The notes beneath the pieces were generated by a model. It searched no databases. It was not told the origin of the DNA and worked only from the letters and a program-made list of their open reading frames with translations. This document shows, piece after piece, positions 22,577 to 34,789 of a stretch of 64,000 nt of DNA; positions within the stretch are counted from its first letter, which is position 1, and every line of letters starts with the position of its first letter. The position numbers were made by a program, and so were the translations under genes. The DNA comes from Echinostoma caproni (lineage: Eukaryota; Platyhelminthes; Trematoda; Plagiorchiida; Echinostomatidae), in NCBI GenBank assembly GCA_900618425.1, contig UZAN01040010.1, positions 33,139 to 97,138 of the forward strand. Direction: 5' to 3'.

Positions 22577-22880
22577 NNNNNNNNNNNNNNNNNNNNNNNN
22601 NNNNNNNNNNNNNNNNNNNNNNNNNNNNNNNNNNNNNNNNNNNNNNNNNNNNNNNNNNNNNNNNNNNNNNNNNNNNNNNNNNNNNNNNNNNNNNNNNNNN
22701 NNNNNNNNNNNNNNNNNNNNNNNNNNNNNNNNNNNNNNNNNNNNNNNNNNNNNNNNNNNNNNNNNNNNNNNNNNNNNNNNNNNNNNNNNNNNNNNNNNNN
22801 NNNNNNNNNNNNNNNNNNNNNNNNNNNNNNNNNNNNNNNNNNNNNNNNNNNNNNNNNNNNNNNNNNNNNNNNNNNNNNNN
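22577..22880. other. Assembly gap (304 N)
   Basis: Run of N. It begins at the end of the right arm and ends 50 bases before a decayed ribozyme of a Penelope-like element. Open frames across it are artefacts. Confidence 0.99.
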
Positions 22881-22929
22881 GATAAAATTTGTAGTATTTT
22901 CTTAATAGCAAGAACAAGCATCGTCAAAG

Positions 22930-22972
22930 CACAGGTTGAATTCAACTATTTCACGTTATCTCTTCAGCTGTG
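22930..22972 (-). ncRNA. Decayed hammerhead ribozyme, type 2, 3' of PLE element F
   Basis: The minus strand reads CACAG CTGAAGA (22972-22961), eight bases, GAAA (22952-22949), TAGTTGAATTCAA, C, CTGTG (22934-22930). Helix I CACAG/CTGTG is perfect and position 7 of the core may be any base. But the U before the cleavage-site C is lost through a short deletion relative to the copy at 54107-54155, and helix II is not convincing. It lies about 170 bases downstream of the endonuclease stop of element F, where a PLE terminal repeat is expected. Confidence 0.6.
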
Positions 22973-23145
22973 TAGAAATATTCACGTGAAAGTTCGATCA
23001 GGACAATGACAAATCTTTAAGCATCAAAATCACTCGACTAGGCAAAATCAGTGTGAAGGTTACCGGTCACCAATCACAGTCGGGTTGAACAGAGGTATAC
23101 GGTGGGAGAATATGTTTATCGATCTGGATCAAGGTGACAGCCCTA

Positions 23146-24720
23146 TCACGGGGGAGTTAGGCTGGCCACAGAGTCGAATTGTTTGCAGAGGTCTGGTTTG
23201 TGACGCCGAATGGCTACGGCTTCGGCAAACACTAACAACCGCCGCATTTTCTGTTGGTTTAACACCCGGAACGCTTGCTTTGGATCAATGCAAAATTTGC
23301 AGTCCAATGTATGGTGGGTAATAGAGCTGAAAGGGATCTTCGAGCCATTGAGTGCTAAAGTTCTCGAGACATGTTCTGAAATCCGAGTGGCCAAGCGTCT
23401 CTCAGTTCTTCCGATATACTTTCCACCGTAAGTGCATTGAAATAGGTAAATACACGAGGAGGTAACGAGCGAGTTTAGCTTGTCCAAGTTGAATTCAGTG
23501 ATCATTTGTCTTCTTTTATGGAGAATAATAAGCAAAGCGGCGTTATAAGCTCTTGAGAGAGCTTGTTTCAGCCGACGTTGTGATAGCCTCTCATTCTGGT
23601 CACCTTTAAAGGGTAAGGTGATGAGAACGTTTTTCTTTGGTATGTCGTTTCCCCTAGTTCTAGTCTCTATGTTGTTGCCATACTTTGCAATGAAAATCCG
23701 CGAATACCCGTTATCCTGCAATGCACAGAACATAAGCTCAAGAGCGTTTTCAAGTGTTTCCGCATAACAAAATCGTTTTGCTCTAGAACGCAAGCCCTTT
23801 ACTAGGGGTCGCTTCTATTGTATTGAACAAAAGCTTCTGAAGTTCAGATACTGTCCGGACTAATTTGGTTTGTAGAATGTAGACCGAAGAAGAGATAGAT
23901 CTACCCTTCTTGTGAGTTTGACATCCATGAATCGAAAGGAAGTCCCAGATTCATGTTCTACGGTAAACCTGTTGTTGGGGTAGCAGCAATTCAAAGATTT
24001 TAGAATTTCTTTAACATGATTCTTGTTTTTGACAACGACAAACGTGTCATCAACATAACGCTTATAGAAAAAGTCTCACGTATCAACTGATGAAGTTTTG
24101 TTTCTTCTAGGTGGCCCATGGCTATGTCGGTTAACACTGGTCATGGTGGATTTCCCATTGTCACACCTTCGACTTGTTAATGTTCACGACACATCTGATT
24201 TGCTAGATCAACTGCCTTGGCTTTGAACCAACTAACTGTATCAGGTGATTTCGGGGTTGAATCAGAAAGTTGATCAAATAAATATAAATATATAAATATA
24301 TAATATATAATATATATAATAATATATATAATAAATATATAAATAAATACTGTTTCAGTGTCTATGCGGTCAACTTTAGTTTACGGGACACAAATATTCA
24401 AACCAAGGACAGGGCAGAAATCTGCAGTTAACTGAGAGTAAAATTCGGCAGATCGGCCACGTATCTCTCCGGATTCGGTGGAAACTGCTCATCCAGGCAG
24501 AAAGGGGCCAGAGATTTCTCCAATTCATTGGTGGTTCGTAGCAAAGTTTTGCGTTGTACTTGATGAATGAAATTGAACAACTTTATTTGGCACACTAGTT
24601 TTTGACTATCCAATACGGGTTGTATCTGGTTAATAGTGATACGTAATTCACAAATGCGTTTATTTGAAGCTTCAGCTGAGATTTTACCACACGGCGTAAA
24701 TTTCGATCATTGACTGGGAG
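23146..24720 (-). pseudogene. Penelope-like element F: N-terminal domain, reverse transcriptase and GIY-YIG endonuclease
   Basis: Minus strand. The N-terminal part (24720-24350) is open and includes ERYVADLPNFTLS, a stop, then LQISALSLG, a typical PLE start of the reverse-transcriptase region. An AT microsatellite at 24272-24349 interrupts. Next come SPDTVSWFKAKAVDLANQMC, then VEGVTMGNPP and FYKRYVDDTFVVVKN with intact YVDD at 24057-24046. Motifs normally between VDLANQ and VEGVTMG are missing, so there is an internal deletion. From there to the end a single frame holds with stops TAA, TGA, TAG and TAG. The endonuclease is nearly complete: CIYLFQC, GGKYIGRTERRLATRISEH and FAEAVAIRRHKP (catalytic Tyr, Arg and Glu present). 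The last 215 codons (23793-23146) are uninterrupted, making this the best preserved PLE here. Confidence 0.9.
24272..24349. repeat. AT-rich microsatellite inside PLE element F
   Basis: Degenerate (TA)n/(AAATAT)n tract of about 75 bases. It lies exactly between the N-terminal LSLG segment and the FDQLSDSTP segment of the element, so it grew or was inserted within the coding region. Confidence 0.85.
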
Positions 24721-25245
24721 TTTATCTCATCACAATGATTTCACAGAAGACCGAGGCGATTTGCATATCTGCAGACAGTCCATATAGAATCACCAACGGG
24801 CTGTTTTACATGCAGTGAAACATCGTAAATCCACAAAATTGTTTACTGAACGAAACTTCTCATGTGAGAAACGCTGTTTTAGAAATTCCATACATTTGTA
24901 GTAGTACGAAAGTTACGGCTCACATTTGGAAAGTAGTTCAAGCAAAGCAGCATGGGAATTCATTCTTTTAAATAAAGTATTCCTGTTCCATGACAGTGTT
25001 TACTAAGTTTAGCCCATGTATTCTAAATTGCTTATCTCTTTTAGTTCAGTGCACAATAAATTACTATGGCATGGAGCCTATTGAGGAAACTGGCAAATTC
25101 TGTTTTGGCAGTCAACTTGGTAGTTTCCATGCTAAAGTAACCCCCTCCAATGCTCGAAAATTAAGAAGGGAAATGAAGTATGGATGAGATGAAAGTACAA
25201 TACCTGTAAGAAGTATATAAGTAACTTTAATAAATAAATTATATT

Positions 25246-26952
25246 TGCAGGTCTAATCGAAACTTAGGCAACGGATTCCTGTGAAACACTTGTGGGTTCG
25301 TATAGGCAAGAGCATTTATATTGAAGTAAATATTTTTTTCAAATAATAATAAACAAGCCTTGATGATGATGATGAGTCTTCATAGCTGTGATTTTCGTGA
25401 TTCGTTTATGCCCAGCCGGCGGAATAGTTCGGAATGTAGCGGAAAGTCTTATTTCGTCAATAGTGTTTGCCCTAGACAATAATGAGTTAAGGGCTATCTT
25501 AAGAGAATAAAACAATTTTTATTTACAAAAAATTATTATTGATAATAATTAGGATGTAAAGTTTGTGTACAATAATAGTCGATTGGTCTGCCCTTGTTCT
25601 TTGGTACCTTTTCGAGTCTCTTCGGCATAAAATCTATTAATTCATTCATTTTCTATTTGGTGCTCCATAACGTAGCGCACTTTTGCCTCCAATGCCCAAT
25701 GGACAGGTAGTACATTGACCTGTCTCTTCAAAACAGAAAACAGATTTTCAATCACATTGAGATCCGGGCTATTAGGGAGAAGTTGCGTGAACTGGACCTT
25801 CGAGTCGCGTATCTTTCCTGAACTCATAACCTGACGCATCTCAATTTTTCTCATTCTCTTCTTGCAGAAGAGAGTAAGAATGGCAGGGAAGATCTTCCCG
25901 TTGGATAGACGACAACGATTTTATGGAATGTTTTTGCAGAGTAAAACGAATTCGGTCATCCTTTTGTTTGGATGTATTCGGTTTACGGCCTCCGCAAGCT
26001 GTTCTGGTTGTTGTTTTTCCATGGATTATCCTGTGAATTGTGCTCTTGTTAACAATAAAGTAGTGAGAAAGATTCCGTATGGAAAATCCCAGCTTGTGTG
26101 CACGTGCAATTCCATTTCTGACCTTTTCACTGAGAGCTTTTGGTTTTGAGCACTCCTTGCTCCATTATGGGGACAACAACATGGACGTTCAAAGCTGTAC
26201 ACAAAGATTACCTTGACTTCAAGGTTGAATTTGATCAAAATGATACTTCTCGAATTCAGTGAGTTATATATCAAACAAAGATTATGATTATGAAGCCTTA
26301 TTCAATACAATTTCTCCTGCTTGTGAAAGAATTTTATTTGGTTATTCAGTAGAGTTGTTATAATGGATTATATTTTGGATAAAAAATGCCTCATAGAAAA
26401 CAACCGAGATGGCAAGGGTTTATGGAAATAATTTGGGATGATTCTTGAGTCATTCCTATTACAAAATATTGCGTTTTCGAATATTATAAAGTTTGAGTTT
26501 TCATGTTGAGATTATTTAATCTTGGCAACCAAGGTCAGGCATTTTTCATTGACACTCATGCAGAGTAGAAAATACGTAAATCGAAGTAGATAAGATATAA
26601 AGTATTGCCAAAGCCTACGGTATTATTATGGATGATAAACATAAGTAAACTCAAATGGATCATAAAGAAAATGTTTTAGTACATCCTCATTGGTCAGTAC
26701 CGTACATTTTCTATGGTAACTTTGTTATTTCACAACTGATGCACCAGTAACCACCGTCAAAATCGCAAAAACGTACATTTTAATGGCATGTGGCTAGTAG
26801 AAGCAAAGACATAGGTGAGTATCACATCAGATATGTTGCGTCTGTGGAGCAATATCATATTCAGTCGCGTGAATGAATCTTCAAAAACGAAGCACTAAGG
26901 GGGAAAATGTGATGAAAATCAGGATGTTGCACGAGTTTGGTCAACACCTGTA
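25246..26952 (-). mobile_element. Tc1-like transposon, internally rearranged
   Basis: The right end reads, on the minus strand, CAGGTGTTGACCAAACTCG from 26950. The left end at 25248 (CAGGTCTAATCGAAACTTAG) agrees at about 18 of 27 positions. The right end is flanked by TA; the left flank is TG. The outer 240 bases recur as a solo copy at 9755-9984. Size, ends and transposase remnants fit the Tc1 group of the Tc1/mariner superfamily. The left end is diverged, so that boundary is less certain. Confidence 0.7.
25545..26165 (-). pseudogene. Tc1-like transposase lacking the central catalytic region
   Basis: Starting at a minus-strand ATG (26165), and after a one-base shift, the frame reads PKALSEKVRNGIARAHKLGF, then VNKSTIHRIIHGKTTTRTAC, GGRKP and RIRFTLQKHSIKSLSSIQ. 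This is the paired-type helix-turn-helix DNA-binding region with its GGR hook. It then jumps to FTQLLPNSPDLNVIENLFSV and LKRQV (minus-strand frame 25854-25642), carrying the third catalytic residue in NVIENL. LEAKVRYVMEHQIENE and a C-terminal remnant follow to about 25545. The segment with the first two catalytic Asp residues is absent, so the protein cannot work. Intact relatives are about 340 residues. Confidence 0.85.
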
Positions 26953-29900
26953 GTTGTCCTGTTCAATAACTGAGATAGTGAGAGAAAATCAGTTAGGAAC
27001 ATTAGACGTAGCGAACTAATGTTGTAGAGAAATGAAAGCCAATAATCTAAAAGCAAATCAAATACTATTTGATCGTTCTAGGGGAGGGAATATTTAGGCT
27101 ATTCTGGTGCTTGGGTATATCTATCGGTTTGGAAACTAATGGTTCCCGGCTGTTGGATCTATTACCAGTAACTTGAGCACATAGTTACATTCTTTGCATG
27201 TTTTCAGTGCATGAGTAATCGAGAATAGAGTGATTGTTCACCGGAAACTTCATGAATAACAAGTATACAATATTCACTGAAGCAGGTAGCCCAAATAAAA
27301 GATATTCCTTTGATTATACTAGGTTTTACGAAACCCTATGTGAGAAGCGATACACTGATGAGGAATACAGAAGCCTATAAATTAATTCTCACAATCATAA
27401 TGCAAGAAGAATGAAAGCTGGGTAAGTGACTAGAACGAGCTAAAGTTGTTAGGAATCTGGAAACTTAGTCAACTTAAATTGAAATCGCACCCAACTAGCC
27501 CATAGGTAGGAGATTACACCGAAAGAACGTTATTTAATTGCACGTAGAAATGAACATTCCAGATGAAGTAATGAAGCGAATGTCATTTATTGTGAAAATG
27601 GATGAATCAGATTCCAAATTTGATTGTCAAACTCTTTTAATTTGTCAGTTCAATTTTAAAAGGATACATTTTATCAATAAACGTGGTAAAACCTTCCTAC
27701 TATTCGCTTACATCCTTTACTGGCTTCATGATCGTACAAGTTNTTACTCTCAGGTAGGCAGACAATGAAAGTACCGATCGGTGAGTGAGAGTTAATCGGA
27801 TACTGATACCTGACTGTATGTATAAAGAATACGGTTGTAATTCTTTACGTTTTCATGAGAAGTAGAACATCTGTTCAATAGAGTGAATTCATCAATGGGG
27901 GAAGTGGTTCAAACATTGTGTTACATCTGGTAACTTGCGGGTCACTTTTAGTTGCAATTTTAGAGAAAACAACCGACACCATTAGACTGATTTAACTTTG
28001 AGGATAGAGGAAATACATGCATTTGAGATACTTCAGTAGCAGATAGACATGATGAAAATATAACCGCCTGAAGGTGTCCTGATGTTGGTGGTGGTGGTTC
28101 GGTGAGGGAATAGTCATCTCTCGGAAGAATTGGTTATCCGTTCCAAATATAACACCGTTTTTCGTCTTATCGCAGTCCTTTGATAGGACGCTTCTATATT
28201 CTAACCCGTAAAATATTCATTTTCATATCACTATGCGAAATGTGCGTCTTTACTTCTATTTAAGATAACAAGGACCTTTTCGATAAATAAAACCAATAGG
28301 TAACAATAGCAGGCGAGTATCTTTAGACATGAGTAGTTAGGAATGAAACCCCAAGATACACACGTTTAAATATGAGTTTGTCAGATCAAACTAGTTATCC
28401 AGAACCTACAGGATACGATACAGGTGTAGTGGACCGTACATCCAGTAGCATCAATTACACCATGGACTTATCACATAACTTACTACTTTTACTTTACTGT
28501 GGCTGGCTCCTTGGAAAGGATAGGCCGCCCCAGACATGATCATGTTCACGATCATGAAGTTCCTTAGGAGTTTGGTACGAGAAATGCCCCAGCGTCACTC
28601 GGCATTTTCTATATTGAGGGCGCAGCTCTAGCCTTTAAACAACAAAGTGCTAACTACACGGCAGCAGGAAGTAATCCCTTGCCTCGGAAGCGAGGGAGTC
28701 AGTGACTTTAGTTTTAAAAGGTCAGTCATATCAACCGATCATTGGGCTCATGCGGCTTTCAAACAAAAGCCAGATGACCAACCTGAGACCCAACACATCC
28801 TGTTGTTGCGGTGTGCCACAACTTATTCACAACTAACCTTCTTCTGTGACAGTATCCCCCTATCCACAACCCGGGGACGCGTTTGGTAGCATTCAACTGT
28901 TTAACCCGGGTATCACAATCTGGTCTAAAGAATATTCTTCCCAAATTTCGGAAACCACACACTCAAGCAACGTCGTTTCTAAAAATTAATTTCTTTGGAA
29001 GTCTTATTGAATAAAATGGCTCCCTTCAAAAAGAATTACATGTCTAAAAATGTGTGGGTATGGGTTCAAAATTTGCATCCTCATGATGTGGTTTGCACTC
29101 ATCAAGACGGAAGTGATGATAATTCAACACGGAACTAAAGCTTGTTTGTAACATAAGAAAAAAGTTAAAGTTAGCAGTTCACTGTACAGAATATCTTAAA
29201 TATTTGAACAAGTTTAATGCTATTATCTTAGAAAAATTGCTTCTTTATGAACCCCCATTTTTCGCTAGAAATAAAGAAGGCAGAACATCACTTTGTGTAT
29301 CTTCAACCGGATTGAATGTGTGTGATAGAGAAAATGAAGTCATTTGAGAAGACAATCAATGTCCCGAAACTCAAAATGGTTTTAGTTTGTAATACTCTCA
29401 ACCCTGTAAGAATTTTTGTTTAATTAACTGAACATTCTTCATTGAGATACAGAGACAAAACTCATAATGAGTCCTCGGTTGAGACGAGTGTCATTCACAA
29501 GGCCAATTGATACGCATACACTTTTGACTTTGTTATCTGGTAAACGAGGACATTAAATGTTGCTGGGATTGACACACAAACCAACAATGGGGAAATAAAT
29601 GAATGATGGCAAAAAACAAATCAAAGGATACTAGTATTCATCACGCGCCTACAGATGCATGGCGAATGACTGATTAACACACCAAATAATTGTTGATTCA
29701 ATTCCTTCTCCTAATCGATCAATCAAATATTCACTCTCAACTAGCTCAATGCCAGTAGATCCCGTGTTCCTGGCTTGATTCCTACGCGCGGACTCTCTGT
29801 CTCTCTCTGACCTTTCGTTGGTCCTAATTATTCATTTGATCATGTCCAGCACATTAGTTATTCAATGGATACAAATATGCGCTCTCCAGAAGCAAACTAT

Positions 29901-30954
29901 GAAAAGCTTTGGCAACCAAAACCAAGGCGTATTTATCGAATTTATTGTGTGTAATACCCAGGGAACAGCAGGTGAAACATATCCCGGTTGACCGCAAAGA
30001 TTCTCCTCAGGTTTAACCAATAATTATGTTCAGAACCAGTGGTGGAAGCTTATAAATGATTATAAGCGTAGCCTGAACGGCTGAAGTACAAACACTTCAC
30101 ATTATAGCTCTGAAGTTTATCATTCAAATTTGTCAGCAATGCGGAATTGGCAACTGTATTCCGCGCTATTCATATCACCTAGCGTTGACATCCGCGAGCA
30201 CAGTGCTGACGAATCACGGCAAAGACTATCCCGATTCCGCCATTGCTCTGACACAACACTCCCAATGGCGAATTCTGAGGGGCAAAATAAAGTATGATTG
30301 GGAAAACAGGATTTCAGTTGAAATTGGGTAAAGTGTAATTTCCGCGTTGTGCAATCAGTTATTTGTGTTTCATCAACAAGTACGAGACAACATTCCAGAC
30401 ATTTTCAGACGGTCTGGATATGTAAAATACACTAGACAAGCAAGTAACTGGCTTTGTGGTGAATGAAATCAAGGTAATGCGATTAGGTTAAATAGAGATT
30501 AATGACTCATGATCAACTGCCATGCCGAGAGGCAGGAGTGCAAACGATGGTGTCTATCCGCGACCGCTCTGAAACAGTTGTTTTCTATCTCTGATTCGAT
30601 TCCCATTGGCTGGATAAGAAGAATTTATTGTTTGCCATGCGGCAACATTATTTTGAGTGTGCGAGGTTCGAAGAACAACACTTACAGATATGTACAAAAA
30701 TAACCAAAGGTTTATATATTACAAAACACAAATAGCAAAGGAAGCTTATTCATAACGCGTAACTGTCAACTCACCTATTGCTTTAGCACGGAGTGTATAG
30801 TCCTTATGAACACTGCCAGTTACTTGGAGATGATAAGTTGATTCCAAATCATTTGATTTATCGTGGTTATCATGACACAGCCTAATGTTGCAAAAATATT
30901 GAAAATCGGTTCTGATAGCTTGGGTGAACTAAATTCCATTTCGTCTGTAATTGG
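26953..30954. other. No supported gene
   Basis: AT-rich sequence. A frame at 27548-27660 (MNIPDEVMKRMSFIVKMDES) is protein-like but has no usable borders, and a single N falls at 27743. The 28480-28960 part is less AT-rich and has an open frame at 28647-28889 without a domain. No element ends were recognised. Confidence 0.4.
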
Positions 30955-31056
30955 TTTGCAAACGTTTAATCACCAGCGGACGTGATATCATCAGCGCTTG
31001 TGAAGTGGCACAAGTACTAACGATTTCACCTCGGCTGATGATGAAACGTTTGCAAA
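30955..31056. repeat. 35-bp imperfect inverted repeat (hairpin)
   Basis: Arms 30955-30989 and 31022-31056 pair at 30 of 35 positions, starting with 13 identical bases (TTTGCAAACGTTT), around a 32-base loop. No link to a known element was found. It may be a small foldback element or regulatory hairpin. Confidence 0.7.
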
Positions 31057-33792
31057 AAATTGCCAAGCTCGGCAAACAGGCGAAATGGAATATGGACTGA
31101 TGTTTTGGCAAGGAAATCTTCGTTTTTGATTTAAATATTTCGACCAATAAGAAGGCAGTTCAATTTAGAATGCAAGGGTGATGATTTCTCGAAGAGCGAA
31201 AGCCAACATGATAAAGAATGCAGTGGAATCTGAATAATTGTATACTAACATGTATACTAACATACTGGTCACGCTGGTCACACAATGACGTGGTGGTAGG
31301 CTTATACCGGGTTTGTTAGTAAATAATATGTTATTCGGTGAAAAACCTTGACATGTATTGTGAAATGATAAAGGTTCATCGTTGGCAGCAGTGTAAAGTA
31401 ATATTTGATTGAGTAAAGGTAGTTACCACTTGACAGAAATAATAATTCTTGACAACGATCATTTCTACGCTGCCTAACTGGAAAAGAGATTCACTTTTGT
31501 ACCGGCCTTCACAATCCCTCAGTCAAGTGAGGTGCCTAAATGAGTATGAATGAAAAGCATTCAATCTGCCAGGTATATTACAAAGTCTTATCGGTATTGA
31601 AATCACCATTGAGCTTATGTATATCAATGATATTATACATGCATATCAAAGCGTGTGGATACAACCGAGATAAGGAAAGGTTTCAACAACTCATTCCATG
31701 CGATACAATTCTTGAGCGAGTTGAAAACGGATGACTGACTCTCTGCATGGGAGTTGAATTATCATATGCTAGACGGTTCCGTTAAAAGAGAGGGTGAACA
31801 ATTCTGGAATGTAACGTTTAACGTACAATGGGCAAAAGGTAACAAGTTGGCGATAAAAAGTGGTTGATGAACCGGATCAATATAATAAAATGACACTATC
31901 GATGGAGAACTGACGACAAGGGCCTACTAGAAATGAAAACACCTGCAAAATATTCGACTGGTCATGACAAAGGCACACCGTGAAGGAAAAACATACGCTA
32001 AACTGGAAACAAAAATCTAATCCTGCAGCTGTTTGGCAAATGAGATGCCGCAATAGCGACCATTACCATTGATCTGACCGCTTCATTCAAGTCTGAATAG
32101 AGTTTTCCCGGGATGAAAAGCATATTTACCATTTCCTTTGATATTGTATAAAATAAAGACAAACTGCTTTTGATAAATTCCTCAACTTTATTCTATTCGT
32201 TCGGTATCGTTTGGCAAGCCATTTTTCTCTGTTCACCTGAGAGGCAATTATCCAAACGTATCCAAGGCCACTAGACACGCTGACTTAGAAATGGTCGGAG
32301 TGTGTGATGTCACACTGGACTGTTGCACACAATTTTTTAGTTACACAATTCAAATGAAAAATGCTTTCAGTTTCTTCCCGGTGAATATATCGAAATCTAG
32401 TGATTATGGAACTGATGCGCGTAATTGCGTTAACTTCGGGTTTCGTTCACAAAAAATAATATAATCTTTGAACTTTCATTGTCAACAACTGAAATCAACA
32501 ATTGTATGCGTGTGGGTTTAGGATGGGAAATATAAGCAAGAGACAACATAGTTGTCGTGTTCCTCGTTTGTACCACAGCCTTAAGCAACATTTGAAACAG
32601 AACATCATTTCCTGAACGCAACTACAGGTTTGACTATGATTTGGTTGGAGGAACAGATTTATTTTAAAAAATGTTCAGCCTACATCTAGCATACTACACA
32701 AAACCTAAGTGATATTTAGAAACATTTATCCCGTAGTTTCTTATCATGATTGACGTTTTACTGCCTCAGAACATGAACAGCAACAAACTTCCTCTCCTTC
32801 TGATCAAATCACTGAACAGTATCGTTATCACAGCTTACATTCAAGCTGATTCTCCTGCCAAACTGTATCGATCGAGAAAAAGGATACTTGGGCTTCTCTT
32901 CTGATTTTTACGATACACGTGAATAGGTTTGTCAAAAAGCCGTCAGTCAAATCGTAAATGCAGTTCCATTCGATTGACATTTGATGAGACGTTATTTTGT
33001 AATTAGGAAAAAACACGATGCTGCTCTTCTCCAGATTTAATAATCAAACCATTCGTTAATATTTTATTAATTTGATTGATTTCAAGTTTTCCGATATAAT
33101 AATAAAATGCAATCAAAAAAAGAGAGCTGCGCATTCACAAATTTGACAGAGGCTAGGTATTCAAATAGTGATATGCTTCCCCCTCAGAAACATCTAAGCC
33201 TAGACACAATTGTCCCGGACAGCTCAAGCTGTTCGTTTTTTAGTCAATGATTTGACTAAACAAAATGTGATCAGCTTCACGGTGAAACTATTTGTGCATA
33301 CACGGACGGCTCACAGTTTAATCAAATCTCGATAACGATTTTTAGCAGCCACAAAGATATCAGGGATTTCTGAAATACGTTCGTATGACATCCATAAAAT
33401 AACAATAAGAGTTGTGAACATCAGTTCAAGACAGAGATCATACATCCGTAGCTAACATAAACGTAGATGTTAAATTTTTCACATTACTATGATTGATAAA
33501 CTTGGTTAGTAGATAAATTGAAATCGAGCCATTAGGAGTAACCTACAAAATGTACCATGTTTTACCATTGTGTTGTTCGCGATTTAAGTAGTTTTCTGTG
33601 AAAAAGATCAAAGATATCTTTATTGAACAATAAGCGATTCTCGTTCATGATATTTTGAAGTCGATACCAATTGGATTGCTACTCACGTGTTTGCAAGGCA
33701 TTTTAACCTAAACGTATATTGCATGAGTTGGTTTCATCGAACGTCTTCTAGCTACATGCCATACAAAATCTATTGTTGGTCGTAACCTTTCA
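31057..33792. other. No supported gene
   Basis: AT-rich. A short tandem pair (TATACTAACATG repeated, then CTGGTCACG twice) occurs near 31242-31282. Only chance-like open frames otherwise. Confidence 0.4.
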
Positions 33793-34288
33793 NNNNNNNN
33801 NNNNNNNNNNNNNNNNNNNNNNNNNNNNNNNNNNNNNNNNNNNNNNNNNNNNNNNNNNNNNNNNNNNNNNNNNNNNNNNNNNNNNNNNNNNNNNNNNNNN
33901 NNNNNNNNNNNNNNNNNNNNNNNNNNNNNNNNNNNNNNNNNNNNNNNNNNNNNNNNNNNNNNNNNNNNNNNNNNNNNNNNNNNNNNNNNNNNNNNNNNNN
34001 NNNNNNNNNNNNNNNNNNNNNNNNNNNNNNNNNNNNNNNNNNNNNNNNNNNNNNNNNNNNNNNNNNNNNNNNNNNNNNNNNNNNNNNNNNNNNNNNNNNN
34101 NNNNNNNNNNNNNNNNNNNNNNNNNNNNNNNNNNNNNNNNNNNNNNNNNNNNNNNNNNNNNNNNNNNNNNNNNNNNNNNNNNNNNNNNNNNNNNNNNNNN
34201 NNNNNNNNNNNNNNNNNNNNNNNNNNNNNNNNNNNNNNNNNNNNNNNNNNNNNNNNNNNNNNNNNNNNNNNNNNNNNNNNNNNNNNNN
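33793..34288. other. Assembly gap (496 N)
   Basis: Run of N. Open frames reported across it are artefacts. No repeat arms are visible at its borders, unlike the gap at 22577. Confidence 0.99.
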
Positions 34289-34499
34289 CAAGTGACACCT
34301 TATGCGGTCATCGTTCCGTAAATGTTCTCTTTGACTCACGTGTTTGATAAACAAACTTGATCTTTTTGTAAAACCGGAATTCGTGGAATACGCATGCACA
34401 AATAAGTCACTGTAAAATTTTATGACGACTAAAATTCGATACGGTTTTATAACGGCGGCTGAAGTTAAGCACGGGGAAAGCGCCTGCTGAAGATGTGTA

Positions 34500-34718
34500 T
34501 TATCCCTCCAGATGCGCATGGGAATTGATTAGCTTCAATATGTACCGTGTTTGGTCGCTCATATTCATGAAGTGCAGCAATCTTAGAAATTCAGTAATGG
34601 TGGCATTAATAAAACCAATTGTTTCATTATAGGGCTCAATTCCTGTTTTAGCTCGGATAACGTTTGGTGGAATGGGCGAACTTTGAAACCAGCTCCGCCA
34701 GATGGACATCCACCGTTC
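34500..34718 (-). CDS. Candidate terminal exon, minus strand
   Basis: After an acceptor-like AAATCCACACAG the minus strand reads ERWMSIWRSWFQSSPIPPNV and IRAKTGIEPYNETIGFINAT, then on to LINSHAHLEG and a TAA. The composition is protein-like with no low-complexity bias. The gap at 34288 hides downstream sequence. No family recognised; a pseudo-exon is possible. Confidence 0.4.
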   Translation of the reverse strand, partial: ERWMSIWRSWFQSSPIPPNVIRAKTGIEPYNETIGFINATITEFLRLLHFMNMSDQTRYILKLINSHAHLEG

Positions 34719-34789
34719 CTGTGTGGATTTTGTCTGGGCCGATCTATTGACCTTATCAATAATAAAAGTGCAAATAATCATTCAACAAA

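Noticed and set aside
22555..23009. Open frames of 106-149 codons across 22577-22880
   Set aside because: They are made of N and are assembly gap artefacts; the same holds for frames across 33793-34288.
25862..26274. Plus-strand 95-codon and minus-strand 82-codon frames
   Set aside because: They are other-frame readings of the Tc1-like transposase; the true frame gives the helix-turn-helix region.
28480..28960. Possible retroelement segment
   Set aside because: Less AT-rich than its surroundings, but no reverse transcriptase, protease, integrase or zinc-knuckle motif could be read.
31028..31056. CTGATGATGAAACG as a hammerhead
   Set aside because: There is no room for helix II between the core and GAAA; it is part of the 35-bp hairpin arm.
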